Positions 1 to 8,255 of a DNA stretch of 64,000 bases are shown here, in pieces. The notes beneath the pieces were generated by a model. It saw nothing but the letters and a program-made list of their open reading frames with translations, was not told the DNA's origin and ran no database searches. The number at the start of each line of letters is the position of its first letter. Within the stretch, counting starts at the first letter, position 1. This stretch comes from CAXBGS01 sp963975425 (GTDB lineage: Bacteria; Planctomycetota; Planctomycetia; Pirellulales; Pirellulaceae). The position numbers were made by a program, and so were the translations under genes. The stretch spans positions 558,001 through 622,000 of the forward strand of contig CAXBGS010000001.1 of the NCBI GenBank assembly GCA_963975425.1. Direction: 5' to 3'.

Positions 1-83
1 TTGTGACCGAACCGGCTAATTCCGATTGGGATACCGCGTCTCGCTTCACAGCCGCTCTCACGCGAACGTCTTTCCAGATAGCT

Positions 84-1541
84 ATGCCTCCGCGCAATTT
101 AAACGTCATCCTGCTGGCTGTCTTTTTGTCGGTGCTCTGTTACATCACGCACCGTCGGACCAAAACGGCCCTGTTGGTCGGCAGCGCTCTGGACCTGATT
201 CGACATAACTACGTTGACCCGGTCGATGACGAAACACTGTTGACGGCGGCGATGAACGGTTTGACGGAGTCGCTTGACGAGAACAGTACGTACATTCCCG
301 GCAGCGCGTACGGTTCGTTTCAAGACAGCATCAATCAAGAATTTGCCGGCATCGGCATCTTTGTCGAACAACCCGATCTTGATGAACCGGTACGCGTCAT
401 CACGCCGCTGGTCGGGTCACCGGCATTGAAAGCCGGACTGCTGCCCGGTGATAAGATCATCAACGTGGACGGCGAAGACGTACGAAAATTGACACTGGCC
501 GAAGTCAGCGAACGTCTGCGCGGGCCTGTCGACACGACCGTTCGATTACGAGTCTTGCGTGACGACGATAAAGAAGTCTCGATGACGGTTCGTCGCCAAA
601 CCATCGAACTGGAATCGGTGATCGGTGACCATCGGGACGAGGAACACGCGTGGGTGTATCGGTTGAAAGATGACCCGTCGATCGCCTACATGCGTCTGAC
701 CAGCTTTGGCGAAAAGACGGTGCAAGAACTGCGCGACGTGTTGGAGAAACTGGACAATGACTTCCGTGGTCTGGTTTTGGATTTGCGCGGCAATAGCGGT
801 GGTTTGTTGTACGCAGCCGTGGACGTCAGCAACATGTTCATCGAGAGCGGAAAAATCGTGTCCACGCGCATCCGTGGCGACGTGGTGGAAGAACAAATCG
901 AAGCCGAACCGGGTACTTTGGTTGATCCGTCCAAACCGGTTGCCGTGCTGATCGATGGCAACTCGGCCAGCGCCAGTGAGATCGTCGCGGCCTGCTTGCA
1001 AGACAACGGACGCGCCGTCGTGGTTGGCACTCGCAGCTATGGCAAGGGCACGGTTCAGAACATTCTGCCGCTGCAGTACGGCCGCAGCGCCTTGCGTCTG
1101 ACCGTCGCACGCTATTACCGCCCCAACGACAAAAACATTCATCGCATGCCCGACGCGACCGAAGAGGACGAGTGGGGTGTGACGCCCGATGAAGGCTACG
1201 TCGTGCCGCTAGATGAAGAGACCCTTCAAACACTGATGCAGCGTTGGCGAGAAGCCTCGTATCCAATGCTGACGGCCCGACGTGAAACGTCGGACAAGGC
1301 CGACGACGAATCACAAGCGAAAATGACAGAGCCTGAGCCTGAGCCTGAGTCCGTGTCCGAGTCCGAGCCTGAGTCCGAGGTCAAAACCGATGGCGATATT
1401 GGTGGCCAGACCGAGACGAGAGAACTGCAGGAGAACTTGCCCGCCGGAGGGTTGCCCGTCGATCCACAACTGCAGCGGGCGGTGGACTATTTGAACGAGC
1501 GGCTGAGTTCGCGAGGAAAAGAGCCTCGCCTCGCAGCATGA
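84..1541 (+). CDS. S41 family C-terminal processing peptidase
   Basis: This is a PDZ-containing serine protease of the S41 (Ctp/Tsp) family, which trims C-termini of exported proteins. From the ATG at 84 (485 aa) it begins with a short basic stretch and a membrane anchor, then a helical region, a PDZ domain around residues 85-170 (GIGIFVEQ, then AGLLPGDKIINVDG) and the protease core. The catalytic pair is visible: Ser296 in SASASEI and Lys321 in SYGKGTVQ, with the usual 25-residue spacing. The C-terminus carries an acidic Glu/Pro/Ser repeat. The frame is open upstream to a GTG at 3, so the start could be 27 codons earlier, or beyond the window edge. I prefer 84 because it puts the anchor at the N-terminus. 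The family is certain; the substrate is unknown. Confidence 0.93.
   Translation: MPPRNLNVILLAVFLSVLCYITHRRTKTALLVGSALDLIRHNYVDPVDDETLLTAAMNGLTESLDENSTYIPGSAYGSFQDSINQEFAGIGIFVEQPDLDEPVRVITPLVGSPALKAGLLPGDKIINVDGEDVRKLTLAEVSERLRGPVDTTVRLRVLRDDDKEVSMTVRRQTIELESVIGDHRDEEHAWVYRLKDDPSIAYMRLTSFGEKTVQELRDVLEKLDNDFRGLVLDLRGNSGGLLYAAVDVSNMFIESGKIVSTRIRGDVVEEQIEAEPGTLVDPSKPVAVLIDGNSASASEIVAACLQDNGRAVVVGTRSYGKGTVQNILPLQYGRSALRLTVARYYRPNDKNIHRMPDATEEDEWGVTPDEGYVVPLDEETLQTLMQRWREASYPMLTARRETSDKADDESQAKMTEPEPEPESVSESEPESEVKTDGDIGGQTETRELQENLPAGGLPVDPQLQRAVDYLNERLSSRGKEPRLAA
1329..1379 (+). repeat. GAGCCT/GAGTCC hexamer tract in the S41 tail
   Basis: In-frame hexamer-like repeats (GAGCCT, GAGTCC, GTGTCC) encode an acidic Glu-Pro/Glu-Ser tail of the S41 protease. 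Such a tract can change length by replication slippage without breaking the frame. Confidence 0.7.
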
Positions 1542-1859
1542 GAGCTTGCCTCTCGCGGCCGGCGCTCTGGGTCACCGTCCAATTTGACACCGCTGCGGAG
1601 CTCACAATCCGGTCTGCAGTCCATACTCTGATGCCAGAGGCCTCAGGTGCCAGAGGCCTCAGGCGTGGACGGCGTTGGCGCTCACCGCAGGGGGGGCTGC
1701 GTCACGTTGTGGCCGATCGTTTCTGCAAAATCCCCACAATTCGAACGCCTCGGCGGTTTTTATTTGCCGCTGTGAGCGTAAACAATTAGAGTTTGACGGT
1801 GATACTCGACATTAGTCTGTACGAGTTCTAGCCCCATAACACGCAATCTTCGTCGACCT
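1542..1859. other. Intergenic region with a 16-bp tandem duplication
   Basis: There is no convincing gene here. A 16-base unit (TGCCAGAGGCCTCAGG) occurs twice back to back at 1632-1647 and 1648-1663; each copy contains the palindrome GAGGCCTC. A short plus-strand frame starting at 1538 has no recognisable features and is left out. The promoter of the following gene presumably lies near the 3' end. Confidence 0.6.
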
Positions 1860-2708
1860 ATGATGCACGTCAACTTTTCTCGCGGTTCGATTCTCCGAGC
1901 CGTCGCCGTCGCCGCCATCACCCTGACGGTTTCCGCCGCTGCTCCGAGCCGCGCCGATGCCCAAAACGAAGTCTTAGCCGAAATGTACGGCCGCGGCGTC
2001 CACGCGTATTACAGCGGCAATTACAACGATGCCTACAACATGCTGTCGATGGCCATCAATAACGGCAGCCAAGACCCGCGTGCGTATTACTTCCGCGGGA
2101 TCGTCGCCGAGGCACAAGGTCGTGCGTACGAAGCGGAATCAGACTGGCAACGCGGCGCCGAACTCGAAGCCGCAGGCGGACAAAATCCCTGGGTCGGACG
2201 CGCCCTGGCTCGTTTCCAAGGAAGCTCGCGATTGAAGCTGGAAGAAATTCGCCAGAAAGCACGTCTGCAAGCGATGGCGATCGCCGCCGCACGTTCGCAA
2301 GCACGCTATGGCGAAATCGACGCCGCCCAACCCGCCCCGACCATGCAGCCCGCGCCAACTGGCGCGACGCCACCAAGTGCAGTCACGCCCCCGCCCGTAC
2401 CCGACATGGGTAATCCATTCGATGGCGATCAAGGTGGCGTTGTCGCTGGTGAACCCAAAGTCGAATCCGATGACGCGTTGGAAGGTGCCATGGACCCGTT
2501 TGCTGAGGGAGCCGCACCGGCAACCGGATCGGCGCCTGCTGCCGCAGCAGACGATCCGTTTGCAACACCGGCCGATGCTGGTGCCGCACCCGCCGAAGAT
2601 CCTTTCGCTTCGCCGGATGCTGGCGATCCGTTCGCTCCTGCCGGTGACGATGGCGGAGCGATGGCCGATCCGTTCGGCGGCGACAGCGAAGATCCATTCG
2701 CTAACTAA
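1860..2708 (+). CDS. Secreted TPR-like protein with DPFA-repeat tail
   Basis: A 282-aa exported protein of unknown function. It has a signal peptide (basic start, hydrophobic AVAVAAITLTVSAAA, cleavage likely near SRADAQ). Around residues 40-110 there is a TPR-like helical hairpin segment (YYSGNYNDAYNMLSMAI, then DPRAYYFRGIVAEAQGR), the usual scaffold for protein contacts. From about residue 150 it is low complexity, rich in Ala, Pro, Asp and Gly, with repeated DPF(A/G) motifs. ATG codons at 1860 and 1863 are both possible starts. It stands alone on the plus strand and is followed by a hairpin and a clear terminator, so it is probably a single-gene unit. TPR plus disordered-tail proteins are common in planctomycetes, but no role can be assigned. 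Confidence 0.8.
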   Translation: MMHVNFSRGSILRAVAVAAITLTVSAAAPSRADAQNEVLAEMYGRGVHAYYSGNYNDAYNMLSMAINNGSQDPRAYYFRGIVAEAQGRAYEAESDWQRGAELEAAGGQNPWVGRALARFQGSSRLKLEEIRQKARLQAMAIAAARSQARYGEIDAAQPAPTMQPAPTGATPPSAVTPPPVPDMGNPFDGDQGGVVAGEPKVESDDALEGAMDPFAEGAAPATGSAPAAAADDPFATPADAGAAPAEDPFASPDAGDPFAPAGDDGGAMADPFGGDSEDPFAN

Positions 2709-2732
2709 AGGGAACATGTTGGCCTGAACGGA

Positions 2733-2752
2733 CCACGCTCGCCTGAGCGTGG
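2733..2752 (+). other. GC-rich hairpin downstream of the TPR-like gene
   Basis: A perfect 8-bp stem (CCACGCTC / GAGCGTGG) with a 4-base loop lies 24 bases after the stop codon. No T-run follows, so it may protect the mRNA 3' end rather than terminate transcription. Confidence 0.5.
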
Positions 2753-2818
2753 AAGTCTCGGGTCTGCACCGGTTCGCTCGCGGACCACGTTCGGTGAATC
2801 CAATACGCATGATCGATC

Positions 2819-2849
2819 ATCGGCGGGTGCCACAGCCCGCCGATTTTTT
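2819..2849 (+). terminator. Rho-independent terminator
   Basis: A perfect 9-bp stem, ATCGGCGGG (2819-2827) pairing with CCCGCCGAT (2836-2844), with an 8-base loop is followed directly by a run of T to 2849. It sits on the plus strand downstream of the secreted TPR-like gene and before the convergent PPIase gene. Confidence 0.9.
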
Positions 2850-2948
2850 ATTCCACGCGGCGGCAATACGTTTCGCATCAACGCGGGACACCAACCGTCA
2901 CCATCACGATCCCGTGGATCGGCCAGCAGTAATCAGACGGGCCGCGTG

Positions 2949-4817
2949 CTATCCCAGCCGGGCAACGGCGGGATAACGCAGCAGTTCCTCGTCATCGTCG
3001 CGAATCCAATCGGTCGATGCGAACACGGCCGCGTGAAGCGATGCCGAATCGACCGGACGCAGCAAGCCGGTTGATGATGCTGCCGATTCTAACGCACCGG
3101 TATCGGCCTCAGACGATTCAGACTCGCCGTTGTTGCCGATCCCATCACGCTCGAGCGCGTTGATGACGACCAACGCGTCCAGCACACTGATGCGCGAATC
3201 GGGGACCACATTGACGCGTAGTTCTGGGTTCAGTCCATCCGCGACAGCCGATCCCAATTCGATTTCGCCACCCGATCGGCTGAGCGTATTGATGATGGCG
3301 AAAGCGTCCGCGCTGGTGAGTACGCCGTCACCGTTGACATCGTTGGGCATCGCCAAGCGGTGAAACGGCGGCTCGATGACATCCAATTCGAAAAACTGAG
3401 TGTCACGGGGTTCGCCGTTCTCGTCGACGCCTTGAGGCAAGAACGCGCCGGCGCCGATTCGGATGCGTCCCACGCCGTCCTGTTCGGGCGTGATTGTCAT
3501 CAAGCCCGTCTCGGAATCCACTTGGACATCCGCAGCAATGTCTCCGGCGATAAATTCCGCGACGTACAAGATCGGATCGCCCTCGACGTCCACCCCGGGT
3601 AGCTGAATCTGCAGCGATTGATTGGCCCACAATTCTGCCGGCACCTCGAACGCATCCAAATACGGCTGAGCATTCACAAAGTCCGGCTCGATCGCGATGG
3701 GAACGGTTTGCTCGCTGAAGTTCCCGTCGGTGTCGGTCACTCGGATCGTCACGCTGGTCGATACCGATGTGTCACCCAGGGCTTTCAAGAACACGACGGC
3801 GTTCTCGGTATCGTTAAAGACTTCGACCTTGTTCATCACGATCGGAACGTCCGGACGATTTTCTGGCAATCCATTGGTATCCATGCCGCTGATCGATTCA
3901 CGGACATGTTCGCCTTCGACCATTTGACCAAAAATCGAATGATTAAAGTCGAGGTGGCGCGTTGTGCCTTCGGTAATAAAGAACTGTGAGTTATTCGTAT
4001 CATCCGCGGATTTTGCGAACGATAGAATCCCGGTCCGATTGTGTTGCAGATCGGGATGAAATTGATCATCAAAATCAGGTAAGTCCGAACCGCCGCGTCC
4101 GTTGCCCAGCGGATCACCGCCTTGCAAGACAAATCCATCCGCCACACGGTGGAACGTCAAACCGTCATAGAAACCGCTTTCGGCCAACCCCGCCACACGA
4201 GACGCTGGCACGGGTGCTCGCTGATCGAACAATTCGAACACCATGTCGCCGAATCCTTCCATGTCAATTCTCAGCGAACGATTGCCCGACAAGACGGTGG
4301 CCTGAACCAGCGATGGGTTATCCACCGTGACCGTGACGGTCAACTCATTGCCGTCGGGATCGTACGCATCGATCGGCAGATGAAGCGGCGACCCGATCAA
4401 CAATGTCTGGGGTGAAAGCGGATCGAAACTGGGCGTCTCACTCATCGGAATCGGCACACCGCTCATTTGGCTGATCGCATCGAGTTCAAGAAACCCTTCG
4501 TGCCGTGGCTGACCGGGAAAGTCCCAGGCGGGCACATCATTGATCATCGCATCGATGCCGTCTTGATTGATCAGCCGGTCACCGCCGGTGACTTCGGTGA
4601 ACGGCAGGTCCTTTGCGCCGTCATCAAAGATTGATGTTTGAGTGGTGCAGCCCTCGAACCATGCGGCACAGTAAAACTTGACGTCGGCTGCACCAAGGTC
4701 CTTGGCGAACTGAACCAAGTCGGGGGCCGCGGCCAACAAGCGTCGTGACTCGAGCATTTCGATGGCAGATCGGCGGCATCGCATCGGTCGACTGAGACGA
4801 GAATTTTGTTGACGCAT
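2949..4817 (-). CDS. Cyclophilin-type peptidylprolyl isomerase with thioredoxin-like domain and dockerin
   Basis: A 622-aa surface or secreted multidomain protein. The N-terminus carries the motif MLESRRLLAA, a variant of the LEPR-XLL sequence that opens many large exported planctomycete proteins. Next is a thioredoxin/glutaredoxin-like segment (VKFYCAAWFEGC, then LPFTEV), in which the first Cys of the expected WCxxC is Phe. A cyclophilin domain follows at about residues 170-330 (MVFELFDQRAP, FYDGLTFHRV, GFVLQGGDP, NSQFFIT), with the catalytic FHR present. Then come beta-rich repeats and a dockerin-like C-terminus with two Ca-binding loops (DVNGDGVLTSADAFAIIN and a second degenerate copy). 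The ATG at 4817 is chosen because the longer frame to 5072 would run into the endonuclease III gene and lacks the N-terminal motif. Confidence 0.9.
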   Translation of the reverse strand: MRQQNSRLSRPMRCRRSAIEMLESRRLLAAAPDLVQFAKDLGAADVKFYCAAWFEGCTTQTSIFDDGAKDLPFTEVTGGDRLINQDGIDAMINDVPAWDFPGQPRHEGFLELDAISQMSGVPIPMSETPSFDPLSPQTLLIGSPLHLPIDAYDPDGNELTVTVTVDNPSLVQATVLSGNRSLRIDMEGFGDMVFELFDQRAPVPASRVAGLAESGFYDGLTFHRVADGFVLQGGDPLGNGRGGSDLPDFDDQFHPDLQHNRTGILSFAKSADDTNNSQFFITEGTTRHLDFNHSIFGQMVEGEHVRESISGMDTNGLPENRPDVPIVMNKVEVFNDTENAVVFLKALGDTSVSTSVTIRVTDTDGNFSEQTVPIAIEPDFVNAQPYLDAFEVPAELWANQSLQIQLPGVDVEGDPILYVAEFIAGDIAADVQVDSETGLMTITPEQDGVGRIRIGAGAFLPQGVDENGEPRDTQFFELDVIEPPFHRLAMPNDVNGDGVLTSADAFAIINTLSRSGGEIELGSAVADGLNPELRVNVVPDSRISVLDALVVINALERDGIGNNGESESSEADTGALESAASSTGLLRPVDSASLHAAVFASTDWIRDDDEELLRYPAVARLG

Positions 4818-4929
4818 AGACAAGATGATTTCAGTAGTGGTCGGTCCCAAACCCGATCGTTCTAGCTTCACCTCACGATGTACCGGCGTCCAGGGCGACC
4901 GCAGGAAATTGCGACAGAAAATCGGCAGA

Positions 4930-5583
4930 CTAGGGTTTTTTCCATAAGACGGGTTTGACGCGATTCGGATACAACTCGCGGCACATCTCGCACTTTGTTC
5001 CGTCACAGCCACGTGCGGTGCAATACTCGCGTCCATAAAAGATGATTTGCAGATGAAGTTGGTTCCATGCATCCTCGGGAAATAGCCGTTTCAAGTCCTT
5101 TTCGGTCTGGACGACGTTTTTTCCACTCGACAGTCCCCAACGCTGTGCCAGCCGATGGATGTGAGTATCGACGGGAAAGGCAGGAAAGCCGAACGCTTGC
5201 GACATCACCACGCTGGCCGTCTTATGCCCGACACCGGGCAACGATTCCAGCTCTTGGAATGTGTCTGGCACCCGGCCGCCATAGTCCTGGTCGATGATCG
5301 CGGCCAGCTTGGCCAAGTGCTTTGCTTTTTGTTTCGACAGTCCCAGCGGACGAATGATCTGCAGGATTCCCGCTTCGCCAAGTGCCATCATCGCCTTGGG
5401 TGTCCCCGCGACGCGAAAAAGCTCCGGCGTTACCTCGTTGACCTTTTTGTCGGTACACTGCGCGCTCAGCAGCACCGCGACTAGCAAGGTAAATTCATCT
5501 CGGTGGTCCAGCGGAATGGGCGGGTCAGGATACAATTCGCTCAATCGCTGTTGGATCAACTCGGCACGCTGTTGCTTTCTCAC
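4930..5583 (-). CDS. nth: Endonuclease III (DNA glycosylase/AP lyase)
   Basis: Base-excision repair enzyme that removes oxidised pyrimidines and cleaves at the abasic site. From the GTG at 5583 (217 aa) the start MRKQQRAELIQQRL matches the usual family length. A TTG at 5622 would add 13 residues. The helix-hairpin-helix LPGVGHKTA with catalytic Lys121 and the catalytic Asp139 in VDTHIHRLA are intact. The C-terminal cysteines are Cys188, 193, 198 and 201, unlike the classical C-x6-C-x2-C-x5-C iron-sulfur pattern, and the last ligand is not in its usual place. The gene is transcribed divergently from the DUF5722 gene across about 60 bases. Confidence 0.93.
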   Translation of the reverse strand: MRKQQRAELIQQRLSELYPDPPIPLDHRDEFTLLVAVLLSAQCTDKKVNEVTPELFRVAGTPKAMMALGEAGILQIIRPLGLSKQKAKHLAKLAAIIDQDYGGRVPDTFQELESLPGVGHKTASVVMSQAFGFPAFPVDTHIHRLAQRWGLSSGKNVVQTEKDLKRLFPEDAWNQLHLQIIFYGREYCTARGCDGTKCEMCRELYPNRVKPVLWKKP

Positions 5584-5644
5584 GTTCGAACTAACCTTGC
5601 CTGATCGAATGGTTTTCAACAATGAACGTCCGGGTAGACGACCA

Positions 5645-7747
5645 ATGAGTTTGAAGAATCAATTGTGGTGCGGTCTGTTTCTGTTGATCATCAGCACGCA
5701 CCCGCGGTCATCGATCAACGCCGCCCAGTGGGAACTTCTACCCGAGCGATGTCATGATGTCGAGTTGTCCGTTGCTGCGAGTGAACCCGAATCGGTCATC
5801 GACGTGCGCATCATCGGTAGCGATCCCTACTTGGTCGGCAAACTGATCGGCGATCGCGATTCCAGAGAAAGCGTGTTGGCGCTCGATTATTTCTGCACCG
5901 ATGGAATCAAATCACCATCGGTTTTCTTTGGCCCACCTTTCGTCGGCGATCGGGAAATCAAAATACCCAATCTTGAGATCGCCGAAGGCTGGAAAACGTA
6001 TTCTGCAAACCTGCAACCACATGTCGCTGGTGAGGTTCTCTCTGATGCGAAACAGCTTCGAATCGATCTGGGACGTCGCTCGGGCGTGCGATTGCAAATT
6101 CGCAACGTGCGACTGCGACCCATCTCGCAAGACGAGATTCAGCAACAGGCCGAGCGTGAACGCGTTCGCCACGAGAAACTGGCAACGGCCGATCGTTTGC
6201 ACGCCTACTTGCACGCATCATGGCCCGCCAAGATCCACTCCGTGCGAGTGGCCGCAAGCGAAGTGTATCTCTCGGGAACAATTTCCAGCGGTGAAGGCGA
6301 AATTCACTTGCGTGAATTCCCCGCGGACCAGTCCGCAATCGACGTCGGATTATCGGTCGACCAAAAACTTTCGATCGATGCGAACGATATACAAATTCGA
6401 TTGCCACGATTCGTTGATGGACGAGACCGCCTGCACAGCGCTTGGCGGCTGACTGATGCGTCGGGCGATTTCCTTTCGCCACGATGCTTTGCGACCGATA
6501 TCACCTTGCTTGGCGAGAACCAAGTCGCCGAGCGTCCGAAACCGCAAAATCAAAAAGGTCTCACCTCGATCAGCAGTCGCGGACCGCTGCAGGAACTGCC
6601 CGAACTGGGTGTCACGGCGCTGACGCTGAATTTTGTCCTGAATCGATTTGTGACGCGCCGCGGCGGCTCGGCGTTCACTCGCATCGATGTACCGGGCGAA
6701 CCGGTCTACTTGGATTTAACGGCGTTTCGCACCTACGATCGAATCATCGACTTTGCGCGCCGCCATGACATGATCGTTACAGCAATCATACTGATTCCCT
6801 CGGTCCGCAATGTTGAGAACGCATCGCCGCTGGTGCACCCGCAAAGTGATGGCGGCGTGTATTCGATGCCCAACCTGAATTCGGCCCGCGGCGCACAGGT
6901 CTATGCCCGGGTTTTGGATGCCATCGCGAAACGTTATCGCAATCACCAACGGTCCCCCGGCGCGATCACTAACTGGATTGCGCACAACGAAGTCGACTTC
7001 CATGGTGTTTGGACCAACATGGGTGAACAACCACGGCCGGTCGTGACCGAAACGTACTATCGCAGCATGAGAATGATTCACAATGCGGCCAAACAATACA
7101 ATCCTCATGCCAGGGTGTTTGCGTCACTGACCCATCACTGGGTGGTCGATGATGACGGTTCGCCCAAGAAGTCATGGCAACAACTGGCACCTCGCGAGGT
7201 GATCGAGACCTTGCAACAGTATTCGCGAATCGAAGGCGAATTTGATTGGGGCGTTGCCTATCATCCTTATCCTCAAAGCCTGTTTGCCAAAGTCGCATGG
7301 AACGATTCTCAGGTTACCGATGACTTCGACACGCCACTGATCACGATTCAAAATCTGGAAGTCCTCGACCGATTTCTGCATCAACCTGGGATGCGGTCGG
7401 CCAGCGGTGATCCACGGCCGGTGTTGCTGAGTGAACAGGGATTCCACACTGATTCGTACGATGACCAGGCACAGCTACGCCAAGCGGCATCGCTGTGGTA
7501 TGCGATGCGAAAGATACGTGACATGCCGAACATCGAATCCTTCCACTACCACCGCTGGATCGATCATCCCGGTGAAGGCGGCTTGATGCTCGGCTTAAGA
7601 ACGCTGCCGACGAAGGATCACGCCTACGGCGAACGAAAAAAATCCTGGTACGTCTACCAAGCCATCGGGACGGATCAGGAAGACGTCTTGACCGAAAATT
7701 TGCCCGGCCCTCCCAGCGACGCGCCTTCACCACCGTCAGGCCCATGA
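5645..7747 (+). CDS. DUF5722 family secreted protein, glycosidase-like TIM barrel
   Basis: A 700-aa exported protein with a signal peptide at the N-terminus (CGLFLLIIS). The first 230 residues are beta-rich. The C-terminal part, from about residue 320, matches DUF5722, a family with a glycoside-hydrolase-like barrel. Candidate catalytic acids are Glu449 in AHNEVDF and Glu597 in LLSEQGF, which look like the acid/base and nucleophile of clan GH-A enzymes; HYHRWIDHPGEGGLM near the end also resembles the family. The ATG at 5645 is chosen because it gives the signal peptide and clears the divergent endonuclease III gene. Substrate is unknown; a role in polysaccharide breakdown is inferred from fold-like features only. 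Confidence 0.85.
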   Translation: MSLKNQLWCGLFLLIISTHPRSSINAAQWELLPERCHDVELSVAASEPESVIDVRIIGSDPYLVGKLIGDRDSRESVLALDYFCTDGIKSPSVFFGPPFVGDREIKIPNLEIAEGWKTYSANLQPHVAGEVLSDAKQLRIDLGRRSGVRLQIRNVRLRPISQDEIQQQAERERVRHEKLATADRLHAYLHASWPAKIHSVRVAASEVYLSGTISSGEGEIHLREFPADQSAIDVGLSVDQKLSIDANDIQIRLPRFVDGRDRLHSAWRLTDASGDFLSPRCFATDITLLGENQVAERPKPQNQKGLTSISSRGPLQELPELGVTALTLNFVLNRFVTRRGGSAFTRIDVPGEPVYLDLTAFRTYDRIIDFARRHDMIVTAIILIPSVRNVENASPLVHPQSDGGVYSMPNLNSARGAQVYARVLDAIAKRYRNHQRSPGAITNWIAHNEVDFHGVWTNMGEQPRPVVTETYYRSMRMIHNAAKQYNPHARVFASLTHHWVVDDDGSPKKSWQQLAPREVIETLQQYSRIEGEFDWGVAYHPYPQSLFAKVAWNDSQVTDDFDTPLITIQNLEVLDRFLHQPGMRSASGDPRPVLLSEQGFHTDSYDDQAQLRQAASLWYAMRKIRDMPNIESFHYHRWIDHPGEGGLMLGLRTLPTKDHAYGERKKSWYVYQAIGTDQEDVLTENLPGPPSDAPSPPSGP

Positions 7748-7766
7748 CAAGTCGCCACCCAAGTTG

Positions 7767-7827
7767 CTGTTAATTTTTTAACAGATTTCACTTGCTCGGC
7801 GAACCGAACTTGTTAAATTTCTAACAG
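7767..7827 (+). promoter_or_regulatory. Two BlaI-type operator palindromes in the blaI-like promoter
   Basis: Two 18-base inverted repeats share half-sites. Site 1 (7767-7784) is CTGTTAA-TTTT-TTAACAG, perfectly symmetric. Site 2 (7810-7827) is TTGTTAA-ATTT-CTAACAG, with one mismatch between its arms. Their centres are 43 bases apart, about four helical turns, so dimers would bind the same DNA face. A possible promoter (TTGCTC at 7792-7797, TAAATT at 7814-7819) would overlap site 2. The paired-site layout matches autoregulated BlaI/MecI repressors. Confidence 0.75.
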
Positions 7828-7871
7828 TTCGATTGGCTTGCCTAACGTTCTCGCCCAAAGGGAGCCCGCTT

Positions 7872-8255
7872 GTGAGGTCCGATTTGACTCGTCGCGAGCG
7901 ACAAGTTCTGGAAGTGGTTTACCAATTGGGTGAATCCACGGCCAATGACATTGTCGCCGCGATGCCTGACGATTTGGCCAACGCGACCGTGCGAACGCAA
8001 TTGCGATCGCTGGAAGAGAAAGGCGAGGTCACTCATAAAAGTGAGGGCAAGCGGTATGTCTATCGCCCCACCGCTTCGCGCAAGTCAGCCGCAACGCGAG
8101 CCCTGCGAAAAGTGCTCGACATCTTCTTTGGCGGATCGGTTGAAGACGCACTCGCGGCGCATCTGGCTGACCCGAAAACCAAGCTCGCCGACGAAGAAAT
8201 CAAGCGTCTCCGCGAGCTCTTAAGCGAACATCAATCGCGGGGTAAAAAGCGATGA
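7872..8255 (+). CDS. BlaI/MecI/CopY family transcriptional repressor
   Basis: A 127-aa winged-helix repressor. The DNA-binding half contains LTRRERQVLEVVYQLGESTANDIVAAMP and the recognition helix region ATVRTQLRSLEEKGEVTHKSEGKRYVYRP; the C-terminal half forms the dimerisation helices. The start is set at the GTG at 7872, because AAAGGGAG (7857-7864) sits 7 bases upstream; a TTG at 7833 would put extra residues over this site. The stop overlaps the start of the M56 sensor gene by 4 bases (ATGA), indicating an operon with coupled translation. In this family the sensor protease triggers cleavage of the repressor, which then releases both genes. The two palindromes just upstream are the likely operators. 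Confidence 0.93.
   Translation: MRSDLTRRERQVLEVVYQLGESTANDIVAAMPDDLANATVRTQLRSLEEKGEVTHKSEGKRYVYRPTASRKSAATRALRKVLDIFFGGSVEDALAAHLADPKTKLADEEIKRLRELLSEHQSRGKKR

Noticed and set aside
1538..1789. 83-codon plus-strand frame after the S41 gene
   Set aside because: It starts inside the S41 stop region, has no domain or signal, and covers a tandem repeat.
4818..5072. Longer N-terminus for the cyclophilin/dockerin protein
   Set aside because: It would overlap the endonuclease III gene in the same strand direction and add residues with no signal; the ATG at 4817 gives the LEPR-like leader.
5294..5644. Upstream extension of the DUF5722 protein
   Set aside because: It lies antisense to endonuclease III, and the signal peptide starts at 5645.
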